Shown: positions 36,105 through 47,400 of the stretch, one piece after another | How positions within the stretch are numbered: the stretch's first letter is position 1 | Layout of the letters: each line of letters opens with the position of its first letter | Assembly: GCA_023055355.1 (NCBI GenBank) | Contig: JALJCS010000024.1 | Span: forward strand, 11,299,501 to 11,363,500 | DNA from: Agelaius tricolor | Taxonomy: Eukaryota; Chordata; Aves; Passeriformes; Icteridae | DNA length: 64,000 nt | Direction of reading: 5' to 3' | Position numbers and translations under genes: made by a program | The notes under the pieces: model-generated | Told to the model about the DNA's origin: nothing | Databases searched by the model: none | What the model saw: only the letters and a program-made list of their open reading frames with translations

Positions 36105-38119
36105 TGCTGAGGTAGAAAAGGTGTTTGAAAATCTAATTTCTTTATAGAAAGTTCAAAGTGAGGAAAAGAATAGTCTACTTTAAAAAACAGGAAATAAATG
36201 CAATGCTTATTAGTAGAAAGCTAATAAATCTTAAAAAGGCTTAGCTGAGTGAGGATGTGGCCCTGCCCTGAACTTATGATTGCAGAAGTTATGAGATAAA
36301 ATTTTCCAAGTGGAAAAAAAGGCACAAGTATAATCACTTAAAGGTTGGAACTATTTAGCTGGAATGTTTTTTTATTTTTATTTAGAGAGAGGCAAAGTCA
36401 AGCCAGAGCACAGAAGGAAAAATGATGATGCCAACTTGCTGTGACTACAAAAACACAAGCCTTGAGAGAATTCGTGGTAGAGTATTGACTAAAAGGGCCT
36501 GGTAGCTCCAAGACATCATTATTGCTTTATCCCTAATAGGCTTAGTAAAAAACTTGTTTGTACTAAGGATCCTAAATTCTGTTATTTTTGTCAAAATCCA
36601 AGGTAGAATCTAAGCCACTTATAAAAGTAAAAGAAGATAATACTGAATTAAGTGATCTAAAATTTGTTATTTATGCAAATTTTAAAATGTATACATATAT
36701 ACATACATATATATATGTGTGTGTGTCTTAATCTATGTCCTTAAAAGTTAGTATATGTTGGTTAAACATTGATTAATTGTTTTTCTTTCAAGAAATCTCT
36801 CTGGATACCACTAAAGTGCTGAGTATCTCTTTTTTCCCATTGGTTTCCCCCAGCTCCCCTTGAGAAAGGAGTATCTTTCCCCCTTTTCCAGGCATCCTTG
36901 ACTCAGAGTGCACATGCTGGGCCAAAGATAATAAAGCAACTTTTGTACTTGTCCAGATATTACTTTGTAAAGGATCAGAACCGTGTAAACTTGTAGTAAT
37001 TGTGAGCAAGCCAATTAAACAATTGCACATTCTATAACCAAAGGGCTGTGAGGTTGGAAAACCTCCTGTCATCCCAAGCCTTGTAGCTGCCTAAATGGAG
37101 ACATAAAATAATTGAGTGATTTCACTCAGGGTTTAGTCTGGGAGTGTGGAGTATCAATGCTTTGGGAGAAGTGACTTATGCAGGGACATCTGTGTGACAT
37201 TTAAGAATTGTTTTTAAAAATTTATGAAGAACTCTCCAATAAGCAGGTTTTGTCCTTTGCTTCCTCTTTGAAACTTGTTATTCATTCTTTTTCTCTCCTT
37301 TTGATGTCAAATCAGAATTTAGGCTGGCATTATAATTCTGAAACATCTGGAAATTGTAAATCCAGAAGGAAAACTCTTGATCTGAGTAAATAGGAGATTC
37401 TTAAAGGTTATTTTTTCACTTTGGCTTTCATATCTGGGAAAAAAAGTACTTTTATGCTCCTTACATGCTAGTGACACAATGTTCTCATGAGAACATTCCT
37501 TCCTACCACCACTTTTTGTAGAAAACATACCTTATAATAGTGGAAGCTGATTCCAATTTCTCAGAAACTCTATTTGCTGCTTAATCACTGACTTTAGTGG
37601 TAGATGACTCAGAGTGCACATCTCTGACTCCACCTGTGCAGGACTCTTTGATCCTGCTGCTTCATTTTCAGTGATATTTGCCAAAGCTGATGCACTGGAC
37701 TTGTAGAAGAAGCAAGGCAGACCTAAATGTAAACTTATTCTTACAAAGAAATATTGATATTGGCTATTTTCTATTTTAAAACCTATCTTAAGAAAATTGA
37801 CAGCTGACAGTGCTTTCATGTGCTAAAACCCAGACTGGCAAAAAGATTAAAGCTTAAATTATTTCCATTAGAGAGTAGGTGCTAGTGGAAAACAAACACT
37901 GACAGAGTAAACAGCTATTAAAAATACTGGAAATACCAGTTTCAATGATGGATAAAAATAAACTGGTCTGGATCCAGGTGTAGGTATAGGCTATACCTAT
38001 GTCAGAGTGATAAGGGGATGCATAGATGAGCCTAAGGTCAGGTTGATGGCATTTAATACTGATTTTTTGAGGGGTAGAGATTTAGCTCTCTCCCCATGAA
38101 AAACTGATACCTCAAATTC
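36105..38119. other. Unique AT-rich DNA, no gene seen
   Basis: No exon, RNA gene or named repeat recognised. It holds an AT/GT simple repeat near 36690 and a small 9-bp inverted repeat at 37981-37999 (TAGGTATAG, one-base loop, CTATACCTA). Confidence 0.55.
36687..36727. repeat. AT/GT-alternating microsatellite
   Basis: An ATGTATACATATATACATAC-type alternating purine-pyrimidine stretch runs into ATATATAT and then GTGTGTGTGT. Confidence 0.9.
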
Positions 38120-38410
38120 ATGGCTGGTAAATGTAGGAGTATAGAATATAAGTAAATAAAGGTAGTATAGAAAGCAATCTTACCCCTAAAGAGTTGCAGC
38201 TGGGTTAATTATGAAAGATTAGGAGCAGACCTGATGTTAACAGGCCACACCTGTAGCCAATGAGAAGAGTGTTATAAAAGAGTGGAATGGTTGGCTGAGG
38301 GGAACTGGAGTCAGTTGGCTGCTGTGAGAAGGAAGAGTCAGTGCCTAGAGGAGATGCCTGCAAGAAACATGAAGGAGGTATGAAACTCTAGCAATGTGGA
38401 ACCCTTGCAG
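38120..38410 (+). mobile_element. Candidate LTR-like element, edges unknown
   Basis: The segment from about TGTAGGAGTATAGAAT (38130) through GAGTTGCAGCTGGGTTAATT, AGGCCACACCTGTAGCCAAT and TATAAAAG to GGAGTCAGTTGGCTGCTGTG looks like a retroviral LTR U3/R region. A CCAAT box and a TATA box occur in the correct order and at a short spacing, followed by a G/A-rich stretch where a transcript could start. I recall similar strings in songbird repeats but cannot name the family with confidence. No clear CA-ended terminus, poly(A) signal or target duplication was found, so a single-copy promoter-like sequence remains possible. Confidence 0.4.
38257..38280 (+). promoter_or_regulatory. CCAAT box and TATA box pair
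   Basis: CCAAT at 38257-38261 and TATAAAAG at 38273-38280, with 11 bases between them. That is tighter than typical cellular promoters but seen in compact LTR promoters. No transcript evidence is available from sequence alone. Confidence 0.4.
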
Positions 38411-41400
38411 TATAATGACAATAGGTAGATGTTTCAAAGTACTGAAAGGTTTGTATGTAACATGCTAACTTATACCCCCTTCTAAAATACCTATAAAGGT
38501 TAATCAGGAAGGAATTTTTCCAAGAATACCCTGACAGTTTTTTGAACAAGGCCAGTAGCAATCCAGTGATCAATGCTGTGTTTAGCCACAGAGTTCCTAA
38601 ATTATTCTATCCTATGCTTGATCTGAGAGTAGTTCATACTTGAATTTAAAAATAAAGCAATGGAAGCTCATTTTCAAAACAAAATTATAGACAGTCTTTA
38701 AGTAAGTGACAGCATGTTCCTAACACAGCTTGTGGCAAAACTGCTAAATGGTTGAGTAGGAAACATATTTAGTAAGGTCTGTGTATCGATACTAGACCTG
38801 AATTTACATCAACCTGCTTGTCAAGGCAAGCAGAGGTGGGAGGTGAGGGGACAAAGGAACACTTCTTCCTTCTTGCAGTATATTTGTGGGGGTCTCTGGA
38901 ATTGAATGAACTGAAAACAATGCATAACTGTTCTTACAGTTTGCTAAAGATAAAGAAATGTTCTCTGGAGTTACATAGTAAATCTTTGATTATATTATAG
39001 TCATATAGATGTTTTAGAATGTCTAAAGGAAGTCTTAATAAAATTTTTTCTGAAGATGTTGCAATAGACCAAACTGGAAAATGAAAAGCTTTTCATTTTC
39101 GTAAGAAAGACTGAATTAAAATATCTGATGCTATCACATGAACAGTCCAGTTCTAAGGGCAGTTTTCTGTCAAGAACAGGGCAATAAAAAGTTTGAGTTT
39201 TGCCACCTGATAGCTTTGATACTCTGGGTTTATTTAGTATGTAGCATCTCTACATCTCTCATTTCATATTCTTCTTTCCTCGATTACTCATCCTATAGCA
39301 TTGCTGAGGTATCATGGAGCTACAAATAATTGTAACATGACATTCATTATTTGCCAAGTGGGGCCTCACTTATCTGCAGCACTTTGTACTACTTAATGGT
39401 GTACAAGAAGCTTCTGGAACAGCTATGTGGACAGATCCTTGGAAAGCACATCAAAACTTTAAAAAATGCATAATAAATTCATCCTATTTTTAATTGCACC
39501 CTAAGTTTAATTGTTAGTCCAATGTGTTGAGTCATTCTTCAGGAAAGAGTATCTGAGATTCAGCTGTTCATGCAGGATTAGAGGGATTTCTATTTATTCA
39601 TAGATTTCAAAACAGTCAGGATAGATGGGTGTTTCTACTGGGACAAAGTAATAGCATTTGTAACACCTCTGGAAATTAATTAAAACTCCTTACAGGTAAC
39701 TTAATGGAAGCAAGTAATGGACTGTGAAGACCCAGGTATTTAATGCATGTCCAGACCATGGTATTTGGGTTTTTGGATGTTAAGTAAGTTTTGTTCATTT
39801 ATATTTTCATTAAATTTTTAAAAAATATATTAAATTGCCTTTTAGCCATGCAAGAGCACTCTACTCTTTGTATCCATTGGTAGGGAGTTTGAGCATTGAG
39901 AATCTCAGAATTAGTTCTGAGTCAATTGCTATTGCAGACCCATCAGAATGGAACTACCTTCTTGATGGAATCACCATAAGCTCATCATTTTGTGTTTTGT
40001 CTCTGGAATATATCAAAAGGAAAGCCAATTCATTTGATCTAATTTAAGCCATTTCTAGGGACACAGAGCTGATTTACAACAATGGGAGCTATGCAAAATT
40101 TTCAGACATTTTTATATAACGATGAAAGCACAGGTGCATCTACATTTCATCTGCTTTACTTCTATGTTGTAATAGGTTTTCTTTAGACTTATATGCAAAA
40201 ATGGAATGGGAAATGTAAATAAAAATGCATCCTTTTTAATATCAAAGGGAAGCAGATGCTGCTTGGAATAGACGTTTCCTGGTATCAAACAATTATTGAA
40301 CTTTTGAGGTCACATATTTCCAAAGTTTCTAATCTTATAACTCTGCAAAACTCTGAAAAGTTTTAAAAAGTGACAAAACTGTCACATGCTACAAAACAAA
40401 CTAATTGTAATTAGTGCCAATGGAAATCTGTGAAATTTGTGCCAATTTTTGACAAGCAGGATGGAAGGAATAGTTAAAAATCTCTTCCAATCTGAAGCCA
40501 GGATTAAACAATTATGCATTCAGCATGTATGTAGCTATCACTGTCAAATTTCCTTGGTGAAAAATACATTCTCTTCTTAGGAGCTATCCATAAAATAATT
40601 AGTGTTATAGAATTCATCTTTCTTCTGTTGAGAGGTCGCCAAACTAAAAGGTGAAGCCAGTTATTGCACTCATAATAAATCATAAAGAAATCATAAAACT
40701 GTAATACAGTAGAGCAATGTATGCAGACTGGAGTGCTAAGGCCTCTTCAGTGCTAAAATCCATTCTACATGTGAAGTAAAACCAGAATAGAGATTGAGGT
40801 AAGATTTTTTTTTTTTTCATCTGTGACACTCTTTAAGAAGGCTGAAAATTATCACTGCCTTTACAGACCTTGTTGATTTCCCCCCACTCAGTGAAACTGG
40901 TTTTATTGCAGAATCACAATTTTAGCTGAAATGTCACTTTATCTTGCCAAAGCATATTTGCTCATGTAGTGCACCTGCTTCATCACTGATGTCAGCTGAG
41001 CCCTGGATTGGGTGATTTCTAGAAAAATACTACTGCAGAACCAGCCATAATAGTACAAAACTTATGATCAATTGCTCTCTTTCTATCAGGAAGAACAAAA
41101 AGGAAAAGAAACCAGTGGGCTTGAGGTCGTGAGGGTTAGTGCAGCTTTTGCTAGAATAATGGGGTAGATGTTAACCACCCAAACCACCAGTATTAACACA
41201 TTTTAACTGCTGAAGTGGCCCACAGGAAGTCAGAAACCTTCTCTGTCCTCTCATGCACCTTATATGTATGCACCTGGCTGGGTCTGACCTTGTTTATAGG
41301 GTTCAGTTAGAAAAACTAAGTTTAATGTGAAAGGCCTTGCAGCTTTCTGCACACAGCCTGGGTAACTTCCCAGAGGTGGGAGCTGCCTGGTGGGAACATG

Positions 41401-42613
41401 ATGCCCCTTCTGAGAGGTCCTTGCACACAGTAAGCAGCAGGAGCCTTACTCCAAATACCACTTCTTTCTAATATCTTTGACAAAATTTCAACAGTAAAAA
41501 GAAAAAAAACCCAATAATTTCAATTCAGTGAAATGTCTTTCAAATATTAACTTGTGAAGTAATTATTCATATTTACAGAAATTCCACTGTTAATCAAATT
41601 AATAACAGATTTATGCTTGAATATATTATAAAACTAATGATAAGGCATTGACTTTTGCTTTCAAGTATCAAAGACTTTCCTATTTTATAGGTCCTTTTCC
41701 TTTCCCATTCACACTGCCTCTTGTGTACTTTGTTTGCCCAATTCCCTGCCCATGTAGAAGCATCTCTGAGCGCTGATGAGCACAGTGAACAGCAAGCCAA
41801 GGCAGTGACTCCAGCCTGCTCAGCTCTCTGTTGTGGTCTGCCCTCAGGTATCAGCTTAAGAAGACTCTTCCAAGCAGCTTAACATGTGAGTTAGGCTCCC
41901 TTAGGCTTGCATCTAACTACTAACATTTGTCAAGTATGAGTTATTGCACACTGTCCCACTGCATCAGCTCCTGCCACGAGCTTTGCCTGAGCTTGTGTCC
42001 AAGGCCACACCAACACTGTGGCTCCACCTTCTCTGCTGTGCTGTTGAGCAGTGTCCCAGACTGTTTATCACCATTCAGTGACAATAATGTTATTGAATCA
42101 TAATTTGGGTGAAAAGAGAGACCCCCAGAGGCCATCTTAACCTGCCCCCCACTCAGCTGGACCTGGAGTGATGGGGTTGCTCTGGGCCACATCCAGTTCA
42201 GTCCTGCACACTGTGTGTGCTGACCACAAGCAGCAGCTGGATGCCCTGCCCTACCTGTGGCCACCTTATTTTCATGACAATCAGGAGCAGCCCCAAATTT
42301 CCCCCCACTGCAGGCCACCCTGCAGAGAGAGATTCCACCTCAGCCCCCAGGCAAGCCAGCATCCATGTGGTAAAGCAGGCATGAAAGCAGTGCTGACTAA
42401 ACCTGGTCCCGACTACCCTGCTCCTGACTAAAGTAGCATGGGGTAGGAAGATAATGGAGATAATTAGGCAAACTAATTAATGCTCAGCCTTCATCTGTGC
42501 CTTGCAGTTGCCCCTCACTCTGCTTGAGAGAACCACAAGTGTGGTTTGTTGACCTTTCCTTTGTGCTCAAAGAGAAGTTTAAACAGGTTATTTTCAAGAC
42601 ATGTGGCAAACTG
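38411..42613. other. Unique DNA, no gene seen
   Basis: No recognisable exon or named repeat. A perfect palindrome at 39077-39100 and a T13 run at 40805-40817 are the only structures noted. The 125-codon minus-strand frame at 41941-42318 lies in a GC-richer patch, overlaps a plus-strand frame (42168-42431), and carries no motif. Confidence 0.55.
39077..39100. repeat. Perfect 24-bp palindrome
   Basis: The half-site GAAAATGAAAAG is followed immediately by its exact reverse complement CTTTTCATTTTC, so there is no loop and the centre is AAGCTT. Confidence 0.97.
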
Positions 42614-42820
42614 TTCATAGAAGCATAGAATTTTTAATGCTAGAAAAGACCTCTAATATCATCAAGTACAACCTTTAACCCAAAGCTGTAGTGTTCACCA
42701 CTGATCCGTGTCCCCAAGTGGCACAACTGCATGTTTTTCAAACACTTCCAGGAATGCTGACTCCATCACTTCTATGGGCAGCCTGCTTTGGTGCTTGAAC
42801 GCTCTTTTGGTGTAGAAGTT
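42614..42820 (-). mobile_element. CR1 LINE, 3' part, split by an LTR
   Basis: The minus-strand CR1 terminus starts with TCATAGAAGCATAGAAT and continues with AGAAAAGACCTCTAATATCA and later AACACTTCCAGGAATG. It ends at GTGTAGAAGTT, where a solo LTR interrupts it. The same copy resumes at 43212 with GAAGTTTTTCCTAATATCC, which is the expected continuation of CR1. Confidence 0.92.
42815..42820. repeat. Target site duplication, left
   Basis: GAAGTT immediately before the LTR, identical to 43212-43217. Six bases is the length typical of ERVK-type (beta-like) integration. Confidence 0.9.
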
Positions 42821-42979
42821 TGTCGCAGACATCTTTTCATTAAAAATCCTTTCTTAGGATTTTTCTGCCTGAGAAGCTGAGAGGCTTCAGGAACAAAATG
42901 TAAACAATGGTTATCTGCTGCTGTGGAATGCAACAGGTGCATCTGTGATTGGCCCATCTTGGATGTTTACAATTAATGG

Positions 42980-42984
42980 CCAAT
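42980..42984 (+). promoter_or_regulatory. CCAAT box in solo LTR
   Basis: CCAAT within GGCCAATCCC. An inverted copy, ATTGG, lies about 30 bases upstream. They probably belong to the LTR U3 promoter. No clear TATA box follows. Confidence 0.4.
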
Positions 42985-43131
42985 CCCAGCCCAGTTAGCT
43001 TGGACTCTCTGTCTGAGACACAAAATTTTATTACTCATTCCTTTCTATTCTTAGCTTAGCTAGCCTTCTGAGATGAAACTTTTCCTTCTATTCTTTTTAG
43101 TATAGTTTTAATGTAGTGTATATCATAAAAT

Positions 43132-43137
43132 AATAAA
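43132..43137 (+). promoter_or_regulatory. Poly(A) signal of solo LTR
   Basis: AATAAA lies 74 bases before the LTR end, in the position expected for retroviral 3' end formation, and gives the LTR its orientation. Confidence 0.7.
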
Positions 43138-43211
43138 TCAAGCCTTCTGAAATATGGAGTCAACATTCTCATATCTTCCCTCTCCTGAAAACCCCTGTGA
43201 ACACCATCACA

Positions 43212-43217
43212 GAAGTT
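43212..43217. repeat. Target site duplication, right
   Basis: GAAGTT immediately after the LTR; exact copy of 42815-42820. Confidence 0.9.
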
Positions 43218-43470
43218 TTTCCTAATATCCAATCTACATCTTCCCTGGTGCAACCTGAAGCCATCTTCTCTTGTTCTGTCACTATTTACCTGGGAGAAGA
43301 GATTGACCTCCACCTGGCTACCACCTCCTTTCAGGGAGTTACAGAGAGTGATAACATCTCCTGTAAAACTCCTTTTCTTCAGGCTAAACGCCCACAGCTC
43401 CCTCAGCCACTTCTCATAAGAAGAGCTCCAGCCCCTTCACCAGCTTTGTTGTCCTGCTCTGGACAAGAAG
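43212..43470 (-). mobile_element. CR1 LINE, continuation beyond the LTR
   Basis: The interrupted minus-strand CR1 continues: TTTTTCCTAATATCCAATCT, GTGCAACCTGAAGCCATC, AGTTACAGAGAGTGATAAC, GTTGTCCTGCTCTGGACAAG. On the minus strand the frame at 43056-43313 still reads SDRTREDGFRLHQGRCRLDIRKNF, the C-terminal part of CR1 ORF2, then runs into the LTR. The copy is 5'-truncated and inactive. Confidence 0.92.
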
Positions 43471-43593
43471 TTCTTTCCATTTTCCTGCTTTTATGCTATT
43501 TATTACCCCTACATCATCACCTAGGTAGCAGTGTGGGTCTCCTAAGCAGAAGGATGCTGCTGCTAATTCTGGATTTGCTGAATTGAACATTAA

Positions 43594-43630
43594 TTTTTTT
43601 TTTATATCTTTTTCTATCTTTTTTTTTTTT
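43594..43630. repeat. T-rich low-complexity tract
   Basis: Runs of 10-12 T interrupted by ATATC and C residues. The tract begins about 125 bases beyond the last recognisable CR1 sequence. Confidence 0.95.
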
Positions 43631-44432
43631 GAGAAGGATATGCTGCACTAAAAGTCATAAAGAATTTGGAATTTCCAAATACTGCCATAAATAAGCAAGT
43701 CTGGTGAATATTCCTGATTTTTTTAATCTTATTACTACTTGTTCTGTGTTGTCTTCAACAAAAGTGTTGTCCTGAAATACTGTTCATCCAAATTCTGTCC
43801 AGCCTCAGGGACTCCAGGGTCTGATAGCTTGTGGCTGGCATCAGTTCAGTAGTGCAGAGTGCTCTGTAAAAGGCACAACCAAAGTCCAACTCATTCTTCT
43901 TTACGTTTGCTCTGGAGAGGGGAAGAAAGATAATTAAGCAGAAAGAATGTGGAATCATTGCCATCCATATGTCTTTGAATGCAAATTATCGTCTGTAAGC
44001 TGGAGATTTTTACATCATTTTATGTAAAAGAAAGAAACACAAGTCCCGTAGGATATATACTAAACTAAACCTAAAAGTTATTCCAGCATAAAAAAGCAAA
44101 TCTAAATCTGCTAAAGCCTTTCTGTTGAATTAAAATAATATTTTTTTACTAATTAACGCTAGCTCTAAAATATGATAGCTCCAGTAGATTTGTCTTTAAA
44201 TAACCATTAAGAGTAAAAAGATAAAGTGGAAAAGTGACAGAGAATTAAAGAACAGAATTTAAGATCCCATAGACCACTGTTCAGACTATTAAAATAAACT
44301 GAAATAATGCACAATTTATGATGTGGGGTTAAAATAATAAATTTCAAAAATTAAACAGAGTCGAAGGGTTAGTAGGAATGTATTAGAGTTGAGGAGCATA
44401 TGGCATTTTGGAAGAGATTTATTTTGCTTTGT

Positions 44433-44480
44433 AAGGAATGTTACTGAATTAAATTTAAGGAATGTTACTGAATTAAATTT
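44433..44480. repeat. Perfect tandem duplication, 2 x 24 bp
   Basis: Two adjacent identical units starting AAGGAATGTTACTG (44433-44456 and 44457-44480). The absence of any mismatch indicates a young event. Confidence 0.97.
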
Positions 44481-47400
44481 AATGAGCAGGGAAAATGTAC
44501 TCATCTGTATGGTTCACAGTGATTGTAGGTAACCTGAGATGAAAGAAAAATAAATGGGCTTCTAGAAATTCTAGTAGTTTTTGCCTAGATTCATCTTACT
44601 TTATTTCAGCCATCAAAAAAGATACAGCTCTAATCCAAAGGAGTCATCCAGGCTCACTCTGTAGTCAGTGGAGAGAAAGAGCAGTCTCCAGAGACCTATT
44701 CATTCTCTTAACACAGATGAGATGAATTATCTTTTATTTCATTGTCCATCTCTCATCACTGAACACAGAGGAGTGTAAATGGTTAATTTAGACTAAGAAG
44801 GCAATTTATTTCTCCAGTCCTTTGTTCTCTGAAGTATAGATGTTTAGAGTGAGGATTGGGCTACAACACTTCAAGGCTTTTAAAATTTTTTGACTCTAGG
44901 AGGCAACCCAGTGAGGATTTAATGGTTAGTGTCTCTGGAGCATCACTACAGCATCCATCAGCAGGGCTTACCTGGTAACTGTGTAACTTTGTGGCTGCTA
45001 TTCCAACAGATAAAAACACAGTCAAATGCCTTCCACTACAGACACTGACTGGCTTCTTGTGATTACAAATCCAAATGTTCATCTGGACTGTTGTACAGCC
45101 TGTCCCTGCAATGCATTCTGATTTGGGCTATGGAACAGGTGACAGAAAGCACTTAGTGGAAAGCAAAGAAAGTGAAAAGTCCATTTGGCTCCTCCATCTG
45201 CTGCCTCGTGCTTCCTCCCTCCCAGGTGCAGTTATTTTCATACAGGCTGTCGATGCAAACCTCCTTCCATATTTTTTGTATGTACCATGAAAACAAAGAT
45301 TACAAATGCTAATTACTAACCTTTATCAGTTATTTATTTTTTTTTATAGCGGGTTTCACTTGTGGTGAGAAATCAGCACTTCATCTGTTGGTGCTAATTA
45401 GCTTGAGTCATGATCTCCACAGCAACACCACTTCTGAAGGACGTTTTTTAGCGAGTTGAGTGAAATGCCAGATGTCAAAAGTTCAGATTAAGACCAGCAA
45501 TCCAAAACCTGAGATTTAGCCACCCTCTGATACCTCAACATTTCTGCTTAAGCATCTGACAATAGTTAAGAAACTCAAACCTTCACCTTTAATTAAACTG
45601 AAATTTCTAAATATCAGTGCTTTAATAGTCTTTAAATAAAAATGACAGTGAAGCACAAATGGACTTTATTAAATCTGGCATATTGTGCTGATAGGGCACA
45701 CAGAGAATGAAATAAATCAAAAGATTTTCTGAGTAAAATGATTAAATTCTTCCCCTTCCCATCCTTTTTCATGTACATAAGACTCAAATTCAGTATCACA
45801 CATCAATATACTGGCAATTTTTTTAAGGGAAGGATTATATTGGTAGGCAGAAGGAATACCAATCTCTGTGAAAGAGTATTACAACACCTATTTTGTAAAG
45901 ATGTCCAACATTATGCTTCAGAGCTTAAGTTGTTCTGTTAGTATTGGCAACTGGGGGATTGACAGAGACAGCACATATCTTTTTTTGATCCATCATGGAA
46001 CTTCTTACTTTGACTGCTTGGATTGCTGATTGTGCAAGTTGAAAATTGAAGTAGAGAGAATTGATGTTGTGGGGAGGAAGAGGGGAGAAAAGGAAAAGAA
46101 ATAACATACAAATTGAGTTTGGAGTGTGACAGTTGTGTAACAAATGAAAAAGGAAGCATAACAGGGTTGTCAGGAAGATGCTAGATGATTCTTCACAGAG
46201 ATGCATCTATGAGAGAAAAACTATCCTTTCCATTATTCCTTCCCCTATCTTCTCCTACAAAACCCACTTATAGTTTGGTTTCAACTAGTATCACAACTCT
46301 TCAGTTTTGATATGTCCATGAGGAATGTTGCCTCAGCAGGTGATGTTAGGCCCAAGACTCATATTTTCTGCATCTCATTTATATTTAATGATTTCAAAAT
46401 TATATAGCAACAGACTTGGAAAGCTACTTTGTGCTGTTGTCCTCTGGGACTTCAACAAAGACTTTCTTTGCATTGCATTCTTCCAGAAAATCATCTCTAT
46501 GTCTTCCTCTTCTATTAGTACCTGTGCTGAATGATGAACCATATATTCAATATGACACTCAAACAGAGAATTAATGCATCTGAAACCACTAACCAAAATT
46601 TTCATTGTCAAAGCTATATTTCTGAGCTTCAAATGGAAGTTTTTTCTTGTCTAAGTGAGTTTAACTGCTAATTAGTATTGAGTTCATGCCAAGTTATTGT
46701 GGTTCACAAAGTGTCTTTAAAAGATATCTTTTATAGAGCAGAAATCTTCTGCCAGTGAAGCTGTCTTTCTCTTTATTAATCTAGACAGGGATAGAAGGGT
46801 CCTTTATTATGGAGCTGCTATAAGAACCTGAGCTAAATAACACATATACACAAAGCAGCTTGGAGGATGCGCTTTACCCTTCCTGTCAATCTAAAGAGCT
46901 CTTCTTTCTCCACAGCAGCAGTTTTGAACATATCCACAGGTGACCTTATTTCCAGTCTCTTGACCTTATTTCTGAGATCTGTCATCAAGCATTAATTCAT
47001 TTTATAGTCCTTAAATAAGCTTTAATAAATAAAGGCAAAAGCTTAGCAAAGCGTAAATGAAAGTCACAGGTAATACAAATCCAGTTTGACTTTAGTTGTA
47101 TGAATGGGAAATAAGATGACTGAAAACTGTTGTAAAGAAGGCGAATCAGAAATAAAAAATGATTAAGGGCTTTTCAGAGGCAAACTTTGAAAGGCATTTT
47201 TATTCAAAATAGACCAATAGGTTTCTTTTAAAATGTGAAATAATTGAAGATAATTAAAACTTAAAATATGTGTATTTATCTATGCGGTAGAAAATCATAT
47301 TATAATATTCACTTAACTCATTCAGAGTAAGAAAATGATTCTGCATTGCAGACACCAGTATAAAGAGATACTGTGCTTTAAAATGTTGTTTACCTTGCAC

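Larger units (their letters stand above)
42821..43211 (+). mobile_element. Complete solo LTR (songbird TguLTR5-like), 391 bp
   Basis: The element runs from TGTCGCAGAC to CATCACA, so it has the canonical TG...CA ends, and is flanked by the exact 6-bp duplication GAAGTT. Removing one duplication and the LTR restores continuous CR1 sequence, which fixes both ends. It contains a CCAAT box (42980-42984) and a poly(A) signal (43132-43137), so it points along the plus strand. No internal retroviral genes are present: it arose by recombination between the two LTRs of a provirus. I recognise it as resembling the TguLTR5 group of passerines. The subfamily is from memory, the boundaries are from the sequence. 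Confidence 0.93.

Noticed and set aside
41941..42318. 125-codon minus-strand frame
   Set aside because: Lies in a GC-richer patch with an overlapping plus-strand frame; no motif and no splice context that stands out.
43197..43586. 129-codon plus-strand open frame
   Set aside because: Its first part is the antisense of a CR1 ORF2 remnant (43212-43470), so the frame is a by-product of the repeat.
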